A program made the translations under genes and the position numbers. Below the pieces are notes generated by a model. The model worked only from the letters and a program-made list of their open reading frames with translations. It was not told the origin of the DNA and ran no database searches. DNA of 64,000 bases from assembly GCA_013138975.1 (NCBI GenBank), contig WTBR01000009.1, forward strand, positions 21,257 through 85,256, in the 5' to 3' direction. This document shows, piece after piece, positions 1 through 8,202 of this stretch (the stretch's first letter is position 1; every line of letters starts with the position of its first letter). This DNA is from Bacteroidales bacterium. Its GTDB lineage: Bacteria > Bacteroidota > Bacteroidia > Bacteroidales > UBA12077.

Positions 1-3000
1 TTGGGTAAAATAATACCTGTACCTGTAAATTTTGCAGTTACGAATGACCTTAAGAATAAATTAGGTAAAATTTTCGAAGTATTAAATTCCCCATATTTAA
101 TAACAACAAATGATAATTATAAAAAGAATCTTTCTCTTGATTGCGAATTATCAAAAGTATTGAATAATCGTGTGTTGTTAACAGATGATCTTTTAACTAA
201 CCATACTGGAGACGTTAAAGAAGCATCTGTTGATGATATTGCTTATATTCAATTCTCTTCTGGTTCAACAGGTAATCCTAAGGGGGTTGTTTTAACACAT
301 AAAAATTTAATTGCAAATATTGATTCAATTCATGCTGGAATTGATAGTCCTGAAGGAGGTGATTCTTTTTATAGTTGGATGCCACTAACTCATGATATGG
401 GTTTAATAGGGTTTCATTTAACGCCATTAGTAAAGGGGTGGAATCATTATATTATGCCTACAGAATTATTTATGCGAAATCCATCACTTTGGTTAAGAAA
501 AATTTCAGAATATAAAATAACATTTACATCTTCTCCAAACTTTGGATATCAATATGTATTAAAACATTTTAGACCTGAAAAGAACCAAGATATTGATTTA
601 TCGAGTTTGAGAATAATTGTTAATGGTGCAGAACCTATATCACTGGAAGTTTGTAATAAGTTTTTAGAATATTTTAAAGATTATGGTTTAAGTAAAACTT
701 CTATTTTCCCTGTATATGGATTAGCAGAGGCAAGTTTAGCAGTGTCATTTTCTAAACCAGATGAGGAAATATATTCAATTAAATTAAATCGAAACAGATT
801 AAATATTGGTGATGAAATAGAAGAGATATCGGGAAATGATTCATATATTGAATTTGTAGGTGTTGGTGAGCAAATAAAAAATTCATTTGTTCGTATAGTT
901 GACAATTTTGGCAATTCATTAGATAATAACTTCGTTGGTAAAATACAGATCAGTGGTGATAATGTAACATCCGAGTACTACAATAATAAAAAAGCAACAT
1001 CAAGTTTAATTTCAAATGATGGTTGGCTTAATACCGGAGATTTAGGATTTAAAGACAAAAACGAAAATCTTTATATAGTTGGAAGGGATAAAGACATAAT
1101 TTTTGTTAATGGGAGTAATTTTTATTCACATGACATAGAGAGAATAGCAGAAAAGGTGCAAAATATTGAACTTGGGAAAATTGTAATTGTCGCTGATTTT
1201 AATTCAAATTTATCTAGAGATGAGATTATTGCGTTTATCTTATTTAGAGGTAAATTAGAAAAGTTCTTACCTATAAAAGTAGCTTGTCAAAAAATAATAA
1301 GTACAGAAATAGGTATAAATCTTGATCACATTGTTCCGGTGAAGAATATTCCTAAAACAACTAGTGGAAAAGTACAGCGTTATAAATTATTAACAGAATA
1401 TTTAAACGGAAAACATAAAGAAATCCTTGAAAGCATTGAAGCTATAGAGGAGAAGATGAAATCTGAAGATAAAAAACTACCTCAAAATAATTTGGAAGAA
1501 AAGATTCTTAAAATTTGGCAAAATATCTTAAATATAAAGGATATTGGAACAGATGAGGACTTTTTTATATTGGGTGGAGATTCTTTAAAGGCTGGTCAAA
1601 TGGTGATGCACATTCAAGAGGAGCTTTATTTAGATATTTCAATTGAAAACTTATATAATTGCCGGACTATTATTGAATTAGCTAAACGACCTGTAGAAAA
1701 GTCAAGGAATTATAATTTAATAGATAAACCCAGGGAGAGTAAGTTTGGACTTTCGCATGCACAAAACAGGATATTTTATTACACACAGATAAATAAAGAT
1801 TCTATAGCTTATAATGTTCCACAAGCATTTATTATTGAAGCTGAAGTTGATGTAGATAAATTTAAACAAGCTTTTATAGATATTGTAAAAAGACATGATG
1901 TTTTAAGAACTACATTTCATATTAAGGAAGGGAAGCCTTATCAAGAAGTACATAAGGAAGCATTAATTTCCATTAATGAGATGCATTTTGAAATAGGTAC
2001 TCCGCTTGAAGAACAGTTAGAAAAGCTCATATTACCCTTCAATTTAGAAGAGTTACCTTTGATTCGTGTAAGTTATGGCTTATTACAATCTAAAAAGATG
2101 TTATTATTTGTTGATGTTCATCATATTGTAGTAGATGGATCTTCAGTTATAAATATTATTAAGGAGTTCTTTAGAACCTATATAGGTGAGGAATTAATAA
2201 ATTCAAATCAATATATTGATCATGTATTATGGGAACAACAGGTTTCTAAATCTAATAAATATGAAAATGCAAAAAAATACTGGGAAAATCAGTTTAATGA
2301 CAGCATTACTCAATTAAACTTACCATACGATTTTTCAGAGTTAAAAAGATCGCCGGAAGGAGCTCGATATTACGGAACCATTGACAAGAATTTAAATCAA
2401 GAATTACAAAAATATTCAAATAAAACGCAAATTTCGAAATCTGCAATATTATTAGCTTCATTTTCTATTTTACTTAATAAGCTGTCAAATCAGGATGATA
2501 TTGTAATTGGTATTGCAGAGGCTGGACGAAATCATTCTAAGTTTCAAGATTTGGTTGGAATGTTTGTTAATAGTCTGGCATTTAGATGTAGGTTGGATGG
2601 AGAAAAAAATATTGCAGAATATTTGAAAAGTACTCACAAACAGTTTGTTAAATCATTGGACAATAAGCTTTATACTTACAATGAACTCGTGAATTCATTA
2701 GATGTTAGTAGTATAAATGGAAGAAATCCTTTGTTTGATACAATGTTTGTGTATCATAATATGGAAATTCCGGAATTGTTGGCAAATGATTTTAAAATAT
2801 CTCATTTTCCTTTTGATCCAAAATTTTCAAAATTTGATCTTTCGTTAGAAATATTTGAAGGAGAGAGTTTAAATTACAATATTGAATATTCTACTTCATT
2901 ATTTAAGAAGGAATCAATTTCAAGATATGCTGAGTATTATGAAATGATATTAAAATCAATTATTCGTAATGACAGTATTAATATTAAAGATATTAGTGTT

Positions 3001-6000
3001 TTATCAGAGCAAGAAACGAAAAATCTAGTTGCAGATTTTAATCAAACTGATCTTGAATGTCCAAATTCCTTAATATATGATCTAATTGATAAGATTGCAA
3101 TTGAATCACCCGAATTGCAGGCACTTTACTGTAATGGAGAGATGTTAACTTATGAAGATCTTAAACAACGAACAGATGCAATAGCTGAAATTTTAATTCA
3201 CAAAGGAGCTAAAGTTGAAGATTTTATTGCCATTATTGGAGATAAATCTGTTGAGTTTGTTATTTCTGTTTTAGGTATTCTTAAAGCAGGTTGTGCCTTT
3301 GTTCCTATTGATATTAATTATCCTGAATCTAGAAGGGAATATATTTTAAATGACTGTAAACCACGATTTATTTTAACAACCAAAGCAATTTTAGATTCCG
3401 ATAATGAATTAATTTCAAATTTTAAATCTGAAAATATTATACAGGTTGATAATCTCGATATTCAAGAGATATTGACAAAAAAGGAAATAATAAAACCAAG
3501 TGGAGACAATCTTGCTTATATGATTTATACCTCTGGAACTTCTGGTAAACCTAAAGGTGCAATGATTGAGCATAGGAATTTATTAAATTATATTTGGTGG
3601 GCACAAAGTGTTTATGTAAGAGGAGACAAAGTTAGCTTTCCTTTATTTACTTCAGTGGCATTCGATTTAACAATAACCTCTATTTTCATACCTTTAGTTA
3701 CAGGAAATACATTATACATATATCCTGAAGATAGTAATGATATATTGATAGAAAAGGTATTAAATGACGATAAGGTAGGGGTGGTAAAATTAACTCCTTC
3801 GCATTTAAAAATAATTAAAGATGATCATAAAATTACACCTGGTAATATAAATAACCTTAAGCGATTAATTGTTGGAGGTGAGGACTTAAGCTCTGAATTA
3901 GCACAGTCTATTTCTTCAATGTTTGCTAATAAAATAGAAATATTTAACGAATATGGACCAACAGAAACGACTGTTGGATGTATGATCTATAAATATGATT
4001 ATATAAAAAAATATAAGAAATCAGTACCGATTGGAAAGCCTGCGGGAAATGTTGAAATATATGTTTTAGATAAATATTTAAATCCCGTTCCACAGGGAGT
4101 AATTGGCGAAATTTATATAGGAGGGAAAGGAGTCTGCAGAGGATACCATAATAAGGAAGAATTAACAAACGAAAAATTTATTACGAGAAAAGAAATTTCG
4201 GATAGTAAACTTTATAGAAGTGGTGATTTAGGAAGATTTAATGAGGAATATGATATAGAATTTTTAGGAAGAATAGATCAGCAGGTAAAGATAAATGGAT
4301 ATAGAATAGAGTTGGATGAAATAGAACTTTGTTTGAAAGAATTTGAGGGAGTTACAAATGCTTCAGTTATTGTTTTAGATAGGAATGGATCATCAATATT
4401 GAGTGCTTTTTATACTGCAAAGCAGTTAGTAAATGAATTGGATGTTCGCCTTTTTATGCAAAAGCATTTGCCACACTATATGGTGCCAACAATAATCAAT
4501 AATATTGATAAAATTCCGCTAACTAAAAATGGGAAGGTTGATAATGTAGCTTTACAAAAACTTAGTATATCTGAGAATAAAGCGGAATCCAAATTAGCAG
4601 AAACCGAAATTCAAGAAATACTTGTTGAGATATTTCAAGATGTTCTTAATGCGGATACCATAGGTATTGAAGATAACTTTTTTGAATTAGGAGGTGATTC
4701 GATTAAAGCTGTTCAAATAACATCTCGCTTATATGATAAAGGGATTTCACTAAACGTAAAAGAGATATTAACACATCAAACTATATCTCAGATTAGTCAG
4801 TATGCAGAATCATCAGAAAAAGAATATGATCAGGGAATAGTTGCCGGAGATAAGGAATTAAGCCCAATTGAAAAATGGTTTTTTGAACAGGAATTTGAGA
4901 ATCCACATTATTTCAACCAATCAGTATTGTTAGAGTTTAAGAAAAATATTGATAAGAACATACTTGAACAAGTTTTTAAAAAGCTTATAGAACATCACGA
5001 TGGATTAAGATTAAATTATAATCTGGATAAGAAATGCATGTTTTATAATAATGAATATTTAAATAGACCATTTGAAATTGAAGTATTTGAAATAGATGAT
5101 AAAAATACACTTGAATCTATAGGGATTAAAGCCAAATCTTCATTTGATATATTAAAAACCTTATTAATAAAAGCCGTTATTATTCAAGAAGAAAATAATA
5201 ATGACAAATTGTTAATTACTGCTCATCATACAGTAATTGATGGTGTTTCATGGAGAATAATATTAGAGGATTTGTATAATTTATATAAATCACTAGAAGA
5301 TGGAATAAATGTCGATTTACCAAAGAAAACGGGAAATCTTATTGATTGGCAAAATACCTTAAATGAATACTCTGCTTCGGATGAATTAAAAGCTCAGACT
5401 CATTATTGGAATGAAAATGATGGAGAGGAATTACTTCTAAAGAAAAAAATAGATACTCACAATACAGTTACAAGTAATTTAGGACGATCATCATTTAAGC
5501 TTGATAAAATAACAACAGAATATTTATTGGGAGAAGCTAATAAAGTATATAATACAGATATTCAAATACTGTTATTGACATCATTAGTAAATGCAATAAA
5601 TGAGAATACAGAGAATAATAATTTGGTTTTAGAATTAGAAAATCATGGTCGTATTGTTGAGAATTTAGATGTTTCAAGAACGACAGGTTGGTTTACTGCA
5701 ATGTACCCTGTTCATTTAGAAATAGGAATTTTAGATATTGATTCCATATTAAAAGAAGTAAAAGAAAAAGTTAAAAAAGTTCCTGATAATGGTGTTGGGT
5801 ATGGTGTTTTAAGGTATTTAAACCAAGAGGAAAATAAGTCAGAAAAGAGGAAGAGTGAAATTAGATTTAATTATCTTGGACAGTTTGGAGAAGAATTATC
5901 AAATAGTTTATTTTCTTATTCTAATGAATATTCAGGAGTTGAAATTTCGGAGAATAATCAATTAACAGCGAAGCTCGAAGTAAATTGTTTAATAATAAAT

Positions 6001-6198
6001 GGAGAGCTGAAGGTGGATCTTAATTATTGCAACATTACATTTAATGAGCATGATATTATTGCATTGAAGGAAGGGTTTAACGAGCATATTAATAGTCTTA
6101 TAAATCATTTAAAAAATAAAGACGATATTCATTTTACACCTTCCGATTTTGATGGGGTTGCACTTGATGAAGGGGATTTGGATATTTTATTTGGTTAA
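1..6198 (+). CDS. Lipopeptide loading NRPS, 5'-truncated: FAAL-ACP-C-A(Asn)-PCP-E
   Basis: This protein activates a fatty acid and joins it to asparagine. The window opens inside the gene: the first visible residues already lie in the middle of a fatty acyl-AMP ligase, so the TTG at base 1 is not a real start. Visible order, counting from base 1: FAAL to about 475 (SSGSTGNPKG, PLTHDMGLIG, YGLAEASLAVS, GRDKDIIFVNG); ACP with Ser528 in GGDS; C domain with His707-His708 and Asp712 (HHIVVDG); A domain with TSGTSGKPKG from 1177; PCP with Ser1567; E domain with His1742-His1743 and Asp1747 in HHTVIDGVSW. By alignment to the GrsA pocket I read D-L-T-K-I-G-E-V-G-K, the known Asn type. The E domain looks intact, so N-acyl-D-Asn is expected. 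The protein ends in an acidic, hydrophobic tail (DEGDLDILFG) that may dock to the next synthetase, whose first C domain looks D-accepting. Family is certain; Asn is likely. Confidence 0.95.
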   Translation: MGKIIPVPVNFAVTNDLKNKLGKIFEVLNSPYLITTNDNYKKNLSLDCELSKVLNNRVLLTDDLLTNHTGDVKEASVDDIAYIQFSSGSTGNPKGVVLTHKNLIANIDSIHAGIDSPEGGDSFYSWMPLTHDMGLIGFHLTPLVKGWNHYIMPTELFMRNPSLWLRKISEYKITFTSSPNFGYQYVLKHFRPEKNQDIDLSSLRIIVNGAEPISLEVCNKFLEYFKDYGLSKTSIFPVYGLAEASLAVSFSKPDEEIYSIKLNRNRLNIGDEIEEISGNDSYIEFVGVGEQIKNSFVRIVDNFGNSLDNNFVGKIQISGDNVTSEYYNNKKATSSLISNDGWLNTGDLGFKDKNENLYIVGRDKDIIFVNGSNFYSHDIERIAEKVQNIELGKIVIVADFNSNLSRDEIIAFILFRGKLEKFLPIKVACQKIISTEIGINLDHIVPVKNIPKTTSGKVQRYKLLTEYLNGKHKEILESIEAIEEKMKSEDKKLPQNNLEEKILKIWQNILNIKDIGTDEDFFILGGDSLKAGQMVMHIQEELYLDISIENLYNCRTIIELAKRPVEKSRNYNLIDKPRESKFGLSHAQNRIFYYTQINKDSIAYNVPQAFIIEAEVDVDKFKQAFIDIVKRHDVLRTTFHIKEGKPYQEVHKEALISINEMHFEIGTPLEEQLEKLILPFNLEELPLIRVSYGLLQSKKMLLFVDVHHIVVDGSSVINIIKEFFRTYIGEELINSNQYIDHVLWEQQVSKSNKYENAKKYWENQFNDSITQLNLPYDFSELKRSPEGARYYGTIDKNLNQELQKYSNKTQISKSAILLASFSILLNKLSNQDDIVIGIAEAGRNHSKFQDLVGMFVNSLAFRCRLDGEKNIAEYLKSTHKQFVKSLDNKLYTYNELVNSLDVSSINGRNPLFDTMFVYHNMEIPELLANDFKISHFPFDPKFSKFDLSLEIFEGESLNYNIEYSTSLFKKESISRYAEYYEMILKSIIRNDSINIKDISVLSEQETKNLVADFNQTDLECPNSLIYDLIDKIAIESPELQALYCNGEMLTYEDLKQRTDAIAEILIHKGAKVEDFIAIIGDKSVEFVISVLGILKAGCAFVPIDINYPESRREYILNDCKPRFILTTKAILDSDNELISNFKSENIIQVDNLDIQEILTKKEIIKPSGDNLAYMIYTSGTSGKPKGAMIEHRNLLNYIWWAQSVYVRGDKVSFPLFTSVAFDLTITSIFIPLVTGNTLYIYPEDSNDILIEKVLNDDKVGVVKLTPSHLKIIKDDHKITPGNINNLKRLIVGGEDLSSELAQSISSMFANKIEIFNEYGPTETTVGCMIYKYDYIKKYKKSVPIGKPAGNVEIYVLDKYLNPVPQGVIGEIYIGGKGVCRGYHNKEELTNEKFITRKEISDSKLYRSGDLGRFNEEYDIEFLGRIDQQVKINGYRIELDEIELCLKEFEGVTNASVIVLDRNGSSILSAFYTAKQLVNELDVRLFMQKHLPHYMVPTIINNIDKIPLTKNGKVDNVALQKLSISENKAESKLAETEIQEILVEIFQDVLNADTIGIEDNFFELGGDSIKAVQITSRLYDKGISLNVKEILTHQTISQISQYAESSEKEYDQGIVAGDKELSPIEKWFFEQEFENPHYFNQSVLLEFKKNIDKNILEQVFKKLIEHHDGLRLNYNLDKKCMFYNNEYLNRPFEIEVFEIDDKNTLESIGIKAKSSFDILKTLLIKAVIIQEENNNDKLLITAHHTVIDGVSWRIILEDLYNLYKSLEDGINVDLPKKTGNLIDWQNTLNEYSASDELKAQTHYWNENDGEELLLKKKIDTHNTVTSNLGRSSFKLDKITTEYLLGEANKVYNTDIQILLLTSLVNAINENTENNNLVLELENHGRIVENLDVSRTTGWFTAMYPVHLEIGILDIDSILKEVKEKVKKVPDNGVGYGVLRYLNQEENKSEKRKSEIRFNYLGQFGEELSNSLFSYSNEYSGVEISENNQLTAKLEVNCLIINGELKVDLNYCNITFNEHDIIALKEGFNEHINSLINHLKNKDDIHFTPSDFDGVALDEGDLDILFG

Positions 6199-6336
6199 AA
6201 TAACACTGGCATACAAACTCCCTATGTCTCGTCCTGAAAAGTATTACAAGAATTCATTATTAAAATTCAATTAAATATTGCTTATATACTTCGCTCAATC
6301 ACTCTATTAACGAGTATACTTTCCTATAAATAGAAT

Positions 6337-6351
6337 AGCGTTTTAAACGCT
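6337..6351 (+). terminator. Weak hairpin after the loading NRPS
   Basis: The sequence AGCGTTTTAAACGCT is an inverted repeat (AGCGT pairing with ACGCT) followed by only three T residues. It lies about 140 bases after the stop codon of the loading NRPS. It could be a weak intrinsic terminator, but the stem is short and the T-run poor. Confidence 0.25.
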
Positions 6352-6954
6352 TTTGAAATATTATACGTCAAGCATAAAGAGTGAATCTGTAGTTAATTTC
6401 CTTATGCATTTTTATAGAAAGTAAAGATCATTAGTACTATAAATTATCTAAAATTTTACGTACTTGACTATACTTGAAAAATATAAAAGTAAATTATGAT
6501 ATAATTTTCGATTGGTTTTAAGTTGTAGAATATTAGACATATGAAATAAAACGCAAATTATCTCATGTTTTAAAACATACAATCTTTTGTTTGTTGAAAA
6601 AAAATATGATAATCAGTTTGTAATAGTTTATTTTGTTTGTTTTTATTGTATTTCTATTAAAAATGCATATTTTAGTGTATATATTATAAAACTGTAAATT
6701 AAACTTATTTTGTGAGTTTTTATAGCGAAGCTTTTACGAAATTGTCATTTAAGCTTATTGTTAACCTTTGTAATATTTAATCATAAAGTATTTATTTAAA
6801 GAATAGTAATGTGGTTGGTAATTTGATTTTAACAGTTGCTAATACTTTTTTAATATTAAACTACTTTCATTGATCCCTATTTCCTGACTTAATCCTTATA
6901 ATTTATTAGTTGGTGTATTTGATTTCAAAACATATTTTTTATAAATTTCTGGAT

Positions 6955-6986
6955 AGTAGAATTAATTGAGTAGAATTAATTCTACT
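6955..6986. repeat. 13-bp direct repeat overlapping an 18-bp palindrome
   Basis: AGTAGAATTAATT occurs at 6955-6967 and again at 6969-6981. The second copy extends into the perfect palindrome AGTAGAATTAATTCTACT (6969-6986). No T-tract follows, so a terminator is unlikely. A dimeric regulator site upstream of the 7311 gene is possible, but no partner is visible. Confidence 0.35.
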
Positions 6987-7176
6987 ATTACTCATACAAT
7001 GTGTAATTTGACAATGATGAGATTGGAAGAATCGTTTAGATATGACTTATCTTTTATATATTTCTTAACGATCGAATGCAATAAGGTTATAGTAGTTTTA
7101 CAAACTTCAAAAAACTATTAATGTCACTTTTTATTAACACTTACTTTCTTTAAAAATAAGGAAATCTAAAGAATAA

Positions 7177-7287
7177 AAAAATCTGAGAAACGTAATTCCT
7201 TATTTGGTAATTGATAGTGATATTCATAATACTCCTTTTGATTTTCAATATTTGAAATTTGAAGATTTTGATATTTTATTTAATTAG
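7177..7287 (+). pseudogene. Fossil C-terminus of a paralogous NRPS E-domain protein
   Basis: In the frame ending at TAG 7285-7287, the last 36 codons before the stop resemble the end of the loading NRPS at 6198. SDIHNTPFDF corresponds to DDIHFTPSDF there, and FEDFDILFN-stop corresponds to EGDLDILFG-stop. The preceding residues KNLRNVI also resemble its NSLINHL. An in-frame stop at 7174-7176 ends the similarity upstream. This looks like the residue of a duplicated or deleted synthetase gene whose body is gone. Chance is unlikely because both the TPxDF motif and the terminal DILF match in order and with near-equal spacing. Confidence 0.7.
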
Positions 7288-7310
7288 TATTTATTATAAA
7301 ATTTATTAAA

Positions 7311-8156
7311 ATGAATAGAAATGTAAAGTATTACTTAATACGAATATTTATAATTTTATTATTAATTGAAACCTGTTATTTAATATATGCTAATAATAGA
7401 AATATCGTTCCGGTTTCTGTTTCAGACGAAATTAAAGTTTTGGCAAATCAAAAAACAATATTGAATTTGCTGATTAATGATACTGATGAAGACAATGATT
7501 CATTATTTATTGATTCTTTTGAAGGTCCATATTCAGGGATTCTTGAAAAAAATAAAGAAGGTATACAGTATACTCCTAATGACGAATTTGTAGGAATAGA
7601 TAGTTTTAGGTATAAGATTAGTGATGGTAAAACTCTATCGAATTCTTCGCTTGTAAATTTAAATGTTATCAAAGAGGTAAATATGCTTTTTGAAGCTGAG
7701 AAATTTAAAAAGGAGATAGATTATAAGCCATTTATAATTGAATATGATGAAAACGCTTCTGGAGGAAGCTATGTTACAACCCCAACAGAAATTAAAAGTT
7801 CGTGGAATGATATCCCGGATGAGGGGTGTTTGACGTTCATGATTGATCTGGAAAGTGAAACGAAATTAGATATCTGGGTGAAAGTAAAAAACGAGAGAGC
7901 TGGTTTTTGGGTAATTATTGACGATAAAGATCCTGTTGAGTGTTATTTTTATAGTACACCGTTAGTTTGGGAATGGAAAAATATCGGTTTGATTTTCGAT
8001 TTAACAAAAGGAAAACATCAATTGAAAATAAAAAGGAGAAGATCTGGAACTAATTTGGATATGATATTTGTAACAAACATAGAACAGTCTGCGAAGGAAA
8101 TAGAAGATGTCGTTGAAAGTCTAAAATCAAATGAAGATTCAAAAGTTAAATTATAG
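7311..8156 (+). CDS. Exported or membrane-anchored protein with Ig/cadherin-like and CBM-like domains
   Basis: I do not recognise this as a named protein. Residues about 8-27 form a hydrophobic segment (signal peptide or N-terminal anchor) after a basic start. Residues about 40-120 match the tandem-95/cadherin-like Ig fold of bacterial surface proteins: LLINDTDEDNDSL, then YTPNDEFVGIDSFRYKISDG. Residues about 125-260 (from LFEAEKF, with a GGSYV motif and a beta-rich pattern to MIFVTN) look like a CBM6/35-type carbohydrate-binding sandwich; this is weaker. No catalytic motif is visible. The ATG follows an A/T-rich leader without Shine-Dalgarno, and the gene lies 46 bases before the ABC permease in the same direction, so the two are probably co-transcribed. 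A surface or export-linked role is inference only. It shows no S12-peptidase motif, so it is not a ClbP-like prodrug peptidase. Confidence 0.75.
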   Translation: MNRNVKYYLIRIFIILLLIETCYLIYANNRNIVPVSVSDEIKVLANQKTILNLLINDTDEDNDSLFIDSFEGPYSGILEKNKEGIQYTPNDEFVGIDSFRYKISDGKTLSNSSLVNLNVIKEVNMLFEAEKFKKEIDYKPFIIEYDENASGGSYVTTPTEIKSSWNDIPDEGCLTFMIDLESETKLDIWVKVKNERAGFWVIIDDKDPVECYFYSTPLVWEWKNIGLIFDLTKGKHQLKIKRRRSGTNLDMIFVTNIEQSAKEIEDVVESLKSNEDSKVKL

Positions 8157-8202
8157 AAATTGTTAATTATAAAGATATTATTAATTAAAAAAATATTGTG
8201 AT

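Larger units (their letters stand above)
6199..7310. other. 1.1-kb AT-rich intergenic region
   Basis: This is the largest gap in the window and holds no full gene on either strand. I see a possible hairpin at 6337-6351, a direct repeat plus an 18-bp perfect palindrome at 6955-6986, and a fossil NRPS C-terminus at 7177-7287. A weak Bacteroidota-like promoter (TTTG at 6822-6825, TACTTTTT at 6843-6850, 17-nt spacer, against a TTTG / TAnnTTTG consensus) could serve the downstream genes, but this is little better than chance in such AT-rich DNA. No transposase remnant, tRNA or rRNA was seen. Confidence 0.6.

Noticed and set aside
1..3. TTG at the first base as a start codon
   Set aside because: The translation begins in the middle of a FAAL fold, so the gene continues upstream of the window.
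6199..7310. Insertion sequence or integration scar in the long gap
   Set aside because: No transposase frame, terminal inverted repeats or target duplication could be recognised; the fossil NRPS end explains part of the gap.
7311..8156. ClbP-like peptidase for an acyl-Asn prodrug
   Set aside because: No SxxK or other peptidase motif; domains look like Ig and carbohydrate-binding folds.
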